NCBI GenBank assembly: GCA_026394265.1
Contig: JAPKYO010000004.1
Span: 1-50,790 of the forward strand
DNA from: Candidatus Bathyarchaeota archaeon
GTDB lineage: Archaea; Thermoproteota; Bathyarchaeia; TCS64
Direction of reading: 5' to 3'
Length of the DNA: 50,790 nucleotides
Shown: piece by piece, positions 1 to 7,105 of the stretch
Layout: the number at the start of each line of letters is the position of its first letter
How positions within the stretch are numbered: position 1 is the first letter of the stretch
Notes under the pieces: model-generated
What the model was told of the DNA's origin: nothing
Databases searched by the model: none
What the model saw: only the letters and a program-made list of their open reading frames with translations
Position numbers and translations under genes: made by a program

Positions 1-873
1 GTCGTGTCTCGCGTTCTGGTTCTCCTCGCGGTGGAACCTGCGCCGGTCGATGACGGTCATGCCTATGGTGTGCGTGCCCACGGTCTCGACCTCCACCTTG
101 TACCTCTCCGTCTTGAACATGGTGGGGTCGGCGACGTAGGCCATCGCCATCGGGTCGTGTAGGCTGAAGCCGTTGTACCTCTCCACGAGTGCCCCGCAGA
201 GGCCCTCGATGAGCTTGGAGCGCTTCGTCTTCGCCGCGATCATCTCCCCGTACATGGCCTTGCTCATCCTGTAGTCCGTGTGCATGGTGGTGTCGAGGCC
301 GACGCATACCATGGGTATGCCGCTGTCGAAGACGAGCTTCGCCGCGTCGGGGTCGTGCCAGATGTTGAACTCGGCGACGGCGTTCGCGTTCCCCGCCCCG
401 TACGGGGTGAGTCCGAATGCGCCCCCCATGATGACGAGCCCCCCTACCTTCTCGGGGATCGTCGGGTCGGCGAGGATCGCCGCCGCGACGTTCGTCAGCG
501 GCCCGATGGCGACGATCGTCAGCTCCTTCCCGAGTCGGTTCGATTCGTCTATGATGAGCCGCGCCGCGCCCCGCTTGTCGAGCTTCATCTTCGGCTCGGG
601 GAGGACCGCGTCCATGAGCCCCGTCTTGCCGTGGAAGCTCTCAGCGTTCCCCATCGGGCGGAGCATAGGGTGCTCGGCACCACGCGCGACGGGTACGTCG
701 CCCCTGCCGAGGAACTCGAGCAGCTGCCTAGCGTTCCGCGTCCCCTTCTCGGCGTCGACGTTCCCGTCGACCGTCGTGACCGCCTCCACCGCTATTTCCG
801 GGCTGGAGAACGCGAGGAGGAAGGCGAGGGCGTCGTCGACGCCCGGGTCAGTGTCGAGCAGTATCCGCTTCAA
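1..873 (-). CDS. Inosine-uridine-type nucleoside hydrolase, 3' end beyond window
   Basis: Hydrolyses the N-glycosidic bond of (deoxy)ribonucleosides to base and ribose in the cytoplasm (family knowledge). The N-terminus reads KRILLDTDPGVDDALAF, the calcium-binding Asp cluster typical of the IunH family. Further on are GPLTNVAAAI, VIMGGAF and NAVAEFNIWHDPDAA, all family landmarks. The start is TTG at 871-873 because an in-frame TAA lies two codons upstream. The frame is open to base 1, giving 291 codons; family members are about 310 residues, so only a short C-terminal part is missing. Exact substrate (purine or pyrimidine) cannot be told. It follows the YkgJ-family gene on the same strand with a gap of about 50 bases. 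Confidence 0.92.
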   Translation of the reverse strand, partial: MKRILLDTDPGVDDALAFLLAFSSPEIAVEAVTTVDGNVDAEKGTRNARQLLEFLGRGDVPVARGAEHPMLRPMGNAESFHGKTGLMDAVLPEPKMKLDKRGAARLIIDESNRLGKELTIVAIGPLTNVAAAILADPTIPEKVGGLVIMGGAFGLTPYGAGNANAVAEFNIWHDPDAAKLVFDSGIPMVCVGLDTTMHTDYRMSKAMYGEMIAAKTKRSKLIEGLCGALVERYNGFSLHDPMAMAYVADPTMFKTERYKVEVETVGTHTIGMTVIDRRRFHREENQNARHD

Positions 874-926
874 CGGTTACACAACCATCAGAGTAGACGG
901 GTGGCTGTGGAATAAAACACCTATTT

Positions 927-1622
927 TCAGCCGGTGCCGCGCAGGGCCTTGGCGTAGCCCTCGGTGAGCAGCCTCATCCTCTCCGCCTGCGGCATCGACG
1001 CGATCTTCGCCAGCTCACTCTTCCTCCTCTCCGCGATCGCCTTCAACTCCTCGGGGTGGTCCCTCCACATCTGCTCCTCGAGGACGCGCTTCACCACTAC
1101 CTCGGCGAGGATCGGGTCGGCTATTGGGCAGCCGTCGAATTGCTTGTTCTGCCCCATGTTTGTTAGGAGGTCGTTGGCGGGGTAGCCCCGGCACGTCCCG
1201 GGGCGGGCGGGGTATATCCTGCAGAAGTTGTCCCTGAGGAATGGGCACGGCTGGGAGACGACGAACGTCCCGTCCCCCATCGGTGTCGCCTTGAGCCGAT
1301 CCTTCAGCCTCTTGTACTCCATGTGGAGGGAGTCGGCGATGTTCTGAAGCTCCTCCTTCTTGAGCCTGATCTGCCCCCTGTCCCTGCAGCAGTTGCCGCA
1401 GCGCACGCAGAGCGCCTGCTGGAGCGCCACCATCATGGCGACCTCAGTCTCGAGGATCACTCCGAGGCTGCTGACCGCCTTGAGGACGTCCTCATCCCGG
1501 ACCGGGGGCATCTGTAGCCTCTTCTTCGACAGCTCCAAGACGCGGAAGGCGTGTGGGCCGGAGAATGGCTTGAAGTCCTGGCGCGCCAGGAGGCGGTCGA
1601 GGGGGGACTTCTCCTCACTCAT
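927..1622 (-). CDS. YkgJ-family cysteine cluster protein
   Basis: A 231-residue protein of the YkgJ / CxxCxxCC family, thought to bind zinc or an iron-sulfur cluster; the cellular role is not established. The cluster is visible as CVRCGNCC near residue 73 and the downstream cysteines in QPCPFLRDNFCRIYPARPGTCRGYP, with the usual family spacing. The start is ATG at 1622. A TATA-like GTTAATATCC on the minus strand (about 1644-1653) sits about 26 bases upstream, which predicts a leaderless mRNA. The gene diverges from the aromatic operon leader. No transmembrane segment is visible. Confidence 0.85.
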   Translation of the reverse strand: MSEEKSPLDRLLARQDFKPFSGPHAFRVLELSKKRLQMPPVRDEDVLKAVSSLGVILETEVAMMVALQQALCVRCGNCCRDRGQIRLKKEELQNIADSLHMEYKRLKDRLKATPMGDGTFVVSQPCPFLRDNFCRIYPARPGTCRGYPANDLLTNMGQNKQFDGCPIADPILAEVVVKRVLEEQMWRDHPEELKAIAERRKSELAKIASMPQAERMRLLTEGYAKALRGTG

Positions 1623-1694
1623 GATAGGGCATCCCCATTCAGCGGATATTAACTGATCCCCGCTGCGATACGCCAGTTACACCTGCCCAAACCG

Positions 1695-1702
1695 GTTAAA
1701 TA
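1695..1702 (+). promoter_or_regulatory. TATA box of the aromatic (aro) operon
   Basis: GTTAAATA preceded by ACCG, which resembles an archaeal BRE/TATA element. The usual 25-27 base spacing puts the transcription start near 1725. That is about 190 bases before the aroF start codon, unlike most promoters in this window, which sit 26-30 bases before their genes. Confidence 0.6.
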
Positions 1703-1823
1703 CCCAGAATGAGCCCAATTCGCTGGTATCGAGAGAGGTGCGATCAATGCGCCAATTTACAGCAGCCTAATCCGGAGCCAAGCTCCAAACCTAGTTCTCA
1801 AAGATAACCGGGTCGACGCCCGG

Positions 1824-1892
1824 ATGAATGAAACCCTAAGCGACGCCTACGCGTTCGGCTTCCACGGGTTTTACGCCCCCAGCCTGTGCTGA
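1824..1892 (+). CDS. Putative Phe/Tyr-rich leader peptide (uORF)
   Basis: A 22-codon ATG-to-TGA frame just upstream of aroF. Five of its residues are aromatic: Tyr9, Phe11, Phe13, Phe16, Tyr17 ([10 protein letters not shown]). There is no clear Shine-Dalgarno, and a 5-bp hairpin ends directly before the ATG, so translation is uncertain. Its stop codon lies inside the potential pseudoknot that surrounds the aroF ribosome-binding site. If translated, stalling at the Phe/Tyr codons (1848-1874) would place a ribosome over the 5' strands of that structure. It could also be a chance frame in GC-rich DNA. Confidence 0.3.
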   Translation: MNETLSDAYAFGFHGFYAPSLC

Positions 1893-1915
1893 AGGGGCGA
1901 CTCGGAGGCACAGGC
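1874..1915 (+). promoter_or_regulatory. Possible H-type pseudoknot enclosing the aroF ribosome-binding site
   Basis: Stem 1 pairs CGCCCC (1874-1879) with GGGGCG (1894-1899). Stem 2 pairs GCCTGTGC (1882-1889) with GCACAGGC (1908-1915), 8 bp, ending at the base before the aroF ATG. The loop of stem 1 thus pairs downstream, giving pseudoknot topology with short connecting loops. The Shine-Dalgarno GGAGG (1904-1908) lies in the last loop and its final base is used in stem 2. Pairing would be expected to hinder aroF initiation. Seen in sequence; function is inferred. Confidence 0.4.
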
Positions 1916-2749
1916 ATGTCAAAGCTAGTGGTATCTCAAAAGATCAAACTCGCCGTCAAGAACGGGCACGGCTGCGTCAAGATCAGGGTCGGAAACACGA
2001 CCATCGGCGGTGACACCCTCACCGTGATGGCGGGGCCATGCAGCGTCGAGAGCCGAGAACAGATACTCGAGACGGCCCACGCCGTCAAGGCCGCCGGGGG
2101 GCACATACTACGCGGGGGCGCCTTCAAGCCGCGCACCCTCCCCTACAGCTTCCAGGGGCTCGGCGAGGAGGGGCTCAAGATACTCGCCGAGGCACGCCAG
2201 GAGACGGGGCTCCCGATCATCACGGAGGTGATGAGCCCCGAGGACGTCGAGCTCGTCGAGAGCTACGCCGACATACTCCAGATCGGCGCCCGCAACATGC
2301 AGAACTTCACCCTCCTCAAGCGGGTGGGGCGCGCCGCGAAGCCGGTGATGCTCAAGCGGGGCATGTCCGCCACCATCGAGGAGTGGCTGGGCTGCGCCGA
2401 GTACATCCTCAACGAGGGCAACCCCGACGTCATACTCTGCGAGCGCGGCATACGCACGTACGAGACCATAACGAGGAACACCCTCGACGTCTCCGCGGTG
2501 CCTGTGATAAAGCAGCTCAGCGACCTACCCGTGGTTGTTGACCCGAGCCACGGCACCGGCATACGCAGCCTCGTCGCCCCGATGGCGAAGGCCGGAGTCG
2601 CCGCGGGGGCGGATGGCCTCATGATCGAGGTCCACCCCCACCCCGAGAAGGCGCTAAGCGACGGCGACCAGAGCCTCCACCCCCCCGAGTTCGCGGCGCT
2701 CATGCGCGAACTAGCCCCCATCGCCGGGGCAGTTGGGAAAAGGCTGTAG
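1916..2749 (+). CDS. aroF: 3-deoxy-7-phosphoheptulonate (DAHP) synthase, type I beta
   Basis: Condenses phosphoenolpyruvate and erythrose 4-phosphate, the first shikimate-pathway step. [51 protein letters not shown] and VVDPSHGTG are the TIM-barrel substrate and metal motifs of the AroF/KdsA-like DAHP synthases. ATG at 1916 is chosen over a GTG at 1886 because GGAGG lies 7 bases upstream. The 277-residue product has only about 40 residues before the barrel, not a full ferredoxin-like, ACT or chorismate mutase regulatory domain. Direct feedback inhibition may therefore be weak or absent (inference). It opens a ten-gene operon and is followed after 3 bases by aroB. Confidence 0.95.
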   Translation: MSKLVVSQKIKLAVKNGHGCVKIRVGNTTIGGDTLTVMAGPCSVESREQILETAHAVKAAGGHILRGGAFKPRTLPYSFQGLGEEGLKILAEARQETGLPIITEVMSPEDVELVESYADILQIGARNMQNFTLLKRVGRAAKPVMLKRGMSATIEEWLGCAEYILNEGNPDVILCERGIRTYETITRNTLDVSAVPVIKQLSDLPVVVDPSHGTGIRSLVAPMAKAGVAAGADGLMIEVHPHPEKALSDGDQSLHPPEFAALMRELAPIAGAVGKRL

Positions 2750-2752
2750 GCC

Positions 2753-3835
2753 ATGAGCCTAGAGTCATTGAGGGCCGCCACGGTCCACCTCGGCGAGGGG
2801 AGCTACCACGTCCTCGCCGGGGGCGGTCTGCTGGGGCGGCTCGGGGAAGCGATCCACGAGTACATCCCAGATGTGACTGGGTGCATCCTTGTGACCTCGC
2901 CCTCCGTGGACAGGCTATACGGCGCGCAGGCCATGACCGCGCTTGAGGCGCTGCACCCGGGGAAGGTCATCATCCCCGAGGGGGAGGAGGCGAAGACCTG
3001 GGACGCCGCGGGCGAGCTGCTCGGCGCGCTGATCAAGCACGGTCTCGACCGCAGGGGCGTCGTCGTCGCCCTCGGCGGTGGCTCGGTAGGCGACTCCGCC
3101 GGCTTCGCCGCCTCCACCTACATGCGCGGTGTACGCGTCGTCCAGGCGCCGACCACGCTGCTCGGGCAGGTCGACAGCGGCGTCGGGGGGAAGACCGCCG
3201 TAAACCACGCCGCGGGGAAGAACCTCATCGGCAGCTTCCACCAGCCAGCCCTGGTCGCCTGTGACACGGGACTACTCTCAACTCTGCCCCGGCGCGAGCT
3301 GCGCTCCGGCCTCGCCGAGGTCGCCAAGTACGGGGTCATCAGCGACGCCACCCTCTACGGGGGCGTCGAGGCCGAGGCGGAGAAGCTGCAGTCGGCTGAC
3401 GCCGATGCCCTGCGCTGGGTTATCGCAAGGTGCGTGGCGGCGAAGGCGCGCTACGTCGAGTCTGACGAGCGCGACGAGAGGGGTATTAGGGCGGCGCTGA
3501 ACTACGGCCACACGGTCGGCCACGCAGTCGAGACGCTCTCCGGGCACACGATACGCCACGGGGAGGCGGTCGCGATCGGCATGGTCGCCGCCTCGCGGGT
3601 CGCCGTGAGCCTAGGACTACTGAGGCGAGCCGACCTAGAACGGCAGATCGTCCTGCTAGAAAGCCTAGGGCTACATATCGAGGCCCCCTACGGCGTCGAC
3701 GAGGTCATCCCCCTGATGAGGCGGGACAAGAAGGCGGAGCACGGATCGATCCGCCTCGTCCTCCCCACGGGGATTGGCTCCGAGCCCGCTGTGCGCGTGG
3801 TCTCGGAGGCGGAGATACGGGGGGCGCTGGCTTAG
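2753..3835 (+). CDS. aroB: 3-dehydroquinate synthase
   Basis: Converts DAHP to 3-dehydroquinate using NAD and a divalent metal; second shikimate step. GGGSVGDSAGFAASTYMRG, APTTLLGQVDSGVGGKTAVNH, GLAEVAKYG and LNYGHTVGHAVE (metal-binding His residues) mark the classical AroB family. It is the bacterial/eukaryal-type AroB, not the archaeal-specific dehydroquinate synthase II used with the ADTH route, and it agrees with the DAHP synthase upstream. Length of 360 residues is normal. The ATG at 2753 is 3 bases after the aroF stop. Confidence 0.96.
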   Translation: MSLESLRAATVHLGEGSYHVLAGGGLLGRLGEAIHEYIPDVTGCILVTSPSVDRLYGAQAMTALEALHPGKVIIPEGEEAKTWDAAGELLGALIKHGLDRRGVVVALGGGSVGDSAGFAASTYMRGVRVVQAPTTLLGQVDSGVGGKTAVNHAAGKNLIGSFHQPALVACDTGLLSTLPRRELRSGLAEVAKYGVISDATLYGGVEAEAEKLQSADADALRWVIARCVAAKARYVESDERDERGIRAALNYGHTVGHAVETLSGHTIRHGEAVAIGMVAASRVAVSLGLLRRADLERQIVLLESLGLHIEAPYGVDEVIPLMRRDKKAEHGSIRLVLPTGIGSEPAVRVVSEAEIRGALA

Positions 3836-4504
3836 ATGGTCAGGATATGCGTCTCAGTCCCCGCCACGACCACCGCGACAGCTATCGAGTCGATCCGCGG
3901 CCTGGCGAAGCCCGACCTGATAGAACTCAGGCTCGACTACGCCGCCGAGCGGCTTAGCCTCGGGAAGCTCAGGGAATCGACGAGCATCCCACTCATAGCC
4001 ACCGCGAGGGTTCCCTCACACGGCGGGAGATGGATCGGCGGCGAGGGTGAGCGTCAGAAGCTGTTGCTCTCAGCCGTCCGGGCCGGGTTCGACTACGTGG
4101 ACGTCGAGGCGGACTCCGTCTCCCTCGGGGAGCTTGTCGAAAAGGTCCACGAGAAGCGCGCCATGGTCATCGTCTCGCGCCACTACTTGGATAGGATGCC
4201 CTCTCTGGATGAGATTCTAGCCGTCCACGGTGAGGCGAAGGGGGCGGGCGCCGACATCGTCAAGATCATCGGGACCGCGGTAAACTCATCAGATAACCTG
4301 CCCTGCCTTGAGTACCTCGCGCGGGAGCCGGGCAACGTCAGCTTCGCGATGGGTGCCATCGGTGTGCCGTCGCGTGTCCTCTCCCCCCTGATGGGGGGCG
4401 CCTTCACCTACGCCTCCGCTGGCGAGGACGGGGCCGTCGCGCCGGGGCAGCCGACGCTCCCGTCGCTACGGGAGGCATACCGCCTCATGGGGGTCACGCC
4501 GTGA
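3836..4504 (+). CDS. aroD: Type I 3-dehydroquinate dehydratase
   Basis: Dehydrates 3-dehydroquinate to 3-dehydroshikimate through a Schiff base. The 222-residue product has the type I landmarks: LIELRLDYA near the N-terminus, the catalytic His in VSRHYLD, the Schiff-base Lys in ADIVKIIGTA, and MGAIGVPSRVLSPLMGGAFTYAS near the C-terminus. The ATG follows the aroB TAG with no gap, so translational coupling is likely. The stop overlaps the aroE GTG by 4 bases. Length and motifs indicate an intact single-domain enzyme. Confidence 0.95.
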   Translation: MVRICVSVPATTTATAIESIRGLAKPDLIELRLDYAAERLSLGKLRESTSIPLIATARVPSHGGRWIGGEGERQKLLLSAVRAGFDYVDVEADSVSLGELVEKVHEKRAMVIVSRHYLDRMPSLDEILAVHGEAKGAGADIVKIIGTAVNSSDNLPCLEYLAREPGNVSFAMGAIGVPSRVLSPLMGGAFTYASAGEDGAVAPGQPTLPSLREAYRLMGVTP

Positions 4505-5334
4505 GGCTCCTCTACCTACTCGGCTACCCCGTGGCCCACTCGCTGAGCCCGGCGATGCAGAACGCCGCCCTGAGTGCACTGGGCCTCGGCTACGAGTACC
4601 GCCTGATGCCTGTGCCGCCCGGGGAACTCGGGAGACGCGTATGTGAACTCAGGGACCTCTCCGTCGCTGGCTTCAACGTCACCATACCCCACAAGGTCGC
4701 GGTCATACCCCTCCTCGACGAACTCGACGAAACCGCCTCCGCCGTGGGCGCCGTCAACACGGTCGTGAACAACGGCGGCCGCCTGACGGGGTACAACACC
4801 GACAGCACCGCCTCCATGAGGGCGCTGAGGGAGGCCTACGGTGACCTTTCGGGGTGCCGCGTCGTGGTCCTCGGCGCAGGAGGCGCCGCACGCGCGGTCA
4901 CAAGCGGATTGGCGCCCCACGCCGAGCGGATCAGCGTACATGCGAGGGACGAGGCCAAGGCGAAGTCACTCGCAGAAGAGGTGTCAAGGCAAACCGGCGC
5001 GGAGGTACGTAGCGGAGGCCTCGGTGGGGCCGGGAGAGCCATCTCCTCCGCCGACATACTCGTCAACGCGACACCCGTGGGCATGTCGCCGAAAGAGGGC
5101 ATGAGCCCCGTCGAGGCACGCGCCCTCCACAGCCGCCTGCTCGTCTTCGACCTCGTCTACAACCCCGAGAAGACCCGCCTGCTCGTGGACGCGGAGGCAG
5201 CCGGGGCACGCACACTCGGCGGGCTCAGGATGCTCGTCTACCAGGGGGCGGAGGCCTTCAGGCTCTGGACGGGCAGGGACGCGCCCGAGGCGCTGATGAT
5301 GGGTGCCGCGAGGGCGGCGCTCGGGGGCGCCTAG
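4501..5334 (+). CDS. aroE: Shikimate dehydrogenase
   Basis: NADP-dependent reduction of 3-dehydroshikimate to shikimate. Substrate-domain motifs GYPVAHSLSPAMQNAA and FNVTIPHKVAV (catalytic Lys) are present, then NTVVNNGGRLTGYNTD and the dinucleotide-binding VVLGAGGAARAV. VNATPVGMSP and YQGAEAFRLWTG are typical C-terminal signatures. 277 residues, normal. It starts with GTG in a 4-base overlap with aroD (GTGA). AroK follows 2 bases after the stop. Confidence 0.96.
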   Translation: MRLLYLLGYPVAHSLSPAMQNAALSALGLGYEYRLMPVPPGELGRRVCELRDLSVAGFNVTIPHKVAVIPLLDELDETASAVGAVNTVVNNGGRLTGYNTDSTASMRALREAYGDLSGCRVVVLGAGGAARAVTSGLAPHAERISVHARDEAKAKSLAEEVSRQTGAEVRSGGLGGAGRAISSADILVNATPVGMSPKEGMSPVEARALHSRLLVFDLVYNPEKTRLLVDAEAAGARTLGGLRMLVYQGAEAFRLWTGRDAPEALMMGAARAALGGA

Positions 5335-5336
5335 GC

Positions 5337-5849
5337 TTGAACGTCGTCATCTTCGGCTTCATGGGGGTGGGCAAGACAACCGTGGGGAGGCTCCTCGCCC
5401 CCCGCCTCGGCTACCGCTTCGTCGACTCCGACACCGAGGCCGAGAGGGAAGCGGGCATGAGGGTAGAAGAGGTCTTCGCCCGGATGGGGGAGCCCGCCTT
5501 CAGGGAGCTTGAGCGTGGGGTCATCAGGCGCCTGAGCATGGGCGACGGGCAGGTCATAGCCCTCGGGGGCGGCGCGGTCCTCAACCCCGCCAACGTCGAG
5601 GCGCTGCGGCGCACCGGCAGGATGATCCTCCTCACGGCGAGCCCGGAGGAGATAAGCCTCAGGACACGCGGCGACTCGTCCCGGCCCCTGCTCGCGGGCG
5701 GCGACAAGCTGGCGCGCATCCGAGGCCTCCTCGATGAAAGGCGGGAGCGGTACATCGCCGTAGCCGACATGGTCGTCGACACAAACGGCGTGCCGCCGAT
5801 ACGCGTCACCGACGCCATCTTCGGCAGGCTGGAGGTCGCCGCGAGATGA
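5337..5849 (+). CDS. aroK: Shikimate kinase, bacterial-type (P-loop NMP-kinase fold)
   Basis: Phosphorylates shikimate with ATP. It has the Walker A GFMGVGKTT, the shikimate-binding FVDSDTEAE, the FRELE motif and the central ALGGGAV, all of the bacterial AroK/AroL family. The lid Arg is seen in RGDSSRPLL. Most archaea use an unrelated GHMP-family shikimate kinase, so this is a notable replacement (family knowledge). The start is TTG at 5337, directly before NVVIFGF; no ATG is available before the P-loop. It overlaps aroA by 4 bases (ATGA). 170 residues, full length. Confidence 0.95.
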   Translation: MNVVIFGFMGVGKTTVGRLLAPRLGYRFVDSDTEAEREAGMRVEEVFARMGEPAFRELERGVIRRLSMGDGQVIALGGGAVLNPANVEALRRTGRMILLTASPEEISLRTRGDSSRPLLAGGDKLARIRGLLDERRERYIAVADMVVDTNGVPPIRVTDAIFGRLEVAAR

Positions 5850-7105
5850 ACGTGACCGTGAAGCCATCCGGGGTCTCCGGCGGCGTATCTGCGCCTCCCT
5901 CGAAGAGCATGACCCACCGCGCCCTCACACTCGCGGCGCTCGCCGGGGGGAGGAGCACGATCAGGAACCCGCTCACGGCGGACGACACCGAGGCGACCGC
6001 CCGCGTCCTCGGGATGCTGGGCGTCGGGGTGGCACGCGGGGGGGAGTGGGTCGTCGAAGGCGGTGAACTGCGGGCACCCGTCGGCGACCTCGACTGCGGG
6101 GAATCCGGGACGACGCTAAGGTTCATGGCCGCCATCTGCGCCCTCGTCGACGGAGAGTGCCGCCTCACGGGTGGGCCCTCGCTATCCGCGAGACCCGTTG
6201 GCCCGCTGCTCGATGCCCTCACACAGCTCGGGGTGCGTAGCCTGAGCCGCGGGGGTCTGCCCCCGGTCACAATCAAGGGCACCGGCGGCGTCAAGGGCGG
6301 CGAGGCGCGGCTACCCGGGGACGTGAGCAGCCAGTTCGTCTCCGCCCTCCTCACCGTCGCCCCGCTAGCCGACGCCCCCGTCGAGATCACACTCACAACC
6401 AGACTGGAGTCGAGGCCATACGTGGCCATGACCGTGGACGCGATGCGCGCCTTCGGCGTCGAGGCGGGGCACTCCCCAGACATGAGGCGCCTGACGGCGC
6501 CGCTCAAGCCGTACAGGGCGTCGGTCGTCTCCGTCGAGGGCGACTGGTCCTCGGCATCCTACCCCCTCGCGGCGGGCGCCCTCGCGGGGGAGGTAACTGT
6601 AAGGGGGCTTAACCCCGGCAGCTCGCAGGCGGACAAGGCGATACTCCCCCTCCTCGGCGAGATGGGCGCGGAGACCCGCGTGGGCGGCGACGCCGTCACG
6701 GTCACGGCTTCGAAGCTAGGGGGGGTCGAGGCGGACCTGAGCGACTGCCCCGACCTCTTCCCCATCATCTCCGCCCTGTGCGCCGCGGCGGAGGGGGAGA
6801 GCCGCCTCACCGGCCTCGCCAGGCTCCGGCTGAAGGAGTCTGACCGGGTCGCCGCGATGGCGGAGGGGCTGAAGCGCATGGGCGCCGAGGTCAGCTACGA
6901 CGCCGACTCGGCGAAGATCAAGGGCGGTGCCCTGCATGGGGCCGAGGTAGACCCCCGGGGCGACCACAGGATAGCCATGTCGTTCGCCGTCCTCGCCCTC
7001 CACGCGGAGGGGGAGACGATCATCAGGGACGCGGGGTGCGTCTCCAAGTCCTACCCGGGATTCTGGGGCGACCTCGCCGCGATAGGAGGCAATGTGAAGA
7101 TATGA
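5846..7105 (+). CDS. aroA: 3-phosphoshikimate 1-carboxyvinyltransferase (EPSP synthase)
   Basis: Transfers the enolpyruvyl group of PEP to shikimate 3-phosphate. Motifs in order: PPSKSMTHRALTLAALA, LDCGESGTTLRFMA, DVSSQFVSALL, RLKESDRVAAMAEGL and DPRGDHRIAMSFAV, which bind substrate and phosphate. The length of 419 residues matches the single-domain-pair EPSP synthase. The start ATG overlaps the aroK stop and the stop TGA overlaps the aroC ATG, so the gene is embedded in a tightly coupled operon. Confidence 0.96.
   Translation: MNVTVKPSGVSGGVSAPPSKSMTHRALTLAALAGGRSTIRNPLTADDTEATARVLGMLGVGVARGGEWVVEGGELRAPVGDLDCGESGTTLRFMAAICALVDGECRLTGGPSLSARPVGPLLDALTQLGVRSLSRGGLPPVTIKGTGGVKGGEARLPGDVSSQFVSALLTVAPLADAPVEITLTTRLESRPYVAMTVDAMRAFGVEAGHSPDMRRLTAPLKPYRASVVSVEGDWSSASYPLAAGALAGEVTVRGLNPGSSQADKAILPLLGEMGAETRVGGDAVTVTASKLGGVEADLSDCPDLFPIISALCAAAEGESRLTGLARLRLKESDRVAAMAEGLKRMGAEVSYDADSAKIKGGALHGAEVDPRGDHRIAMSFAVLALHAEGETIIRDAGCVSKSYPGFWGDLAAIGGNVKI

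Larger units (their letters stand above)
1726..1915 (+). promoter_or_regulatory. Long structured 5' leader of the aro operon
   Basis: Non-annotated stretch between the predicted transcription start and aroF. Simple hairpins can be drawn at 1737-1742/1748-1753 (6 bp including G-U pairs, 5-nt loop), 1774-1778/1782-1786 (GGAGC-CAA-GCTCC) and 1808-1812/1819-1823 (CCGGG/CCCGG). A potential pseudoknot over the aroF ribosome-binding site follows. One frame is open from 1713 to 1892 but has no ATG, GTG or TTG before 1824. I do not recognise a known riboswitch class. Two readings are possible: a cis-regulatory leader with a short uORF, or the remains of a small gene. The promoter distance and the structures around the Shine-Dalgarno favour regulation, but this is inference. 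Confidence 0.45.

Noticed and set aside
278..967. Plus-strand frames over the left end
   Set aside because: The minus strand encodes a clear nucleoside hydrolase starting at TTG 873; the plus-strand frames are shadows.
1731..1800. Similarity of GAGGTGCGATCA to the start of lysine riboswitches
   Set aside because: Only a few bases match; the rest of the conserved core is absent and the downstream genes do not concern lysine.
1886..1915. GTG start for aroF at 1886
   Set aside because: It lacks a Shine-Dalgarno, while ATG 1916 has GGAGG at proper spacing and matches the expected N-terminus.
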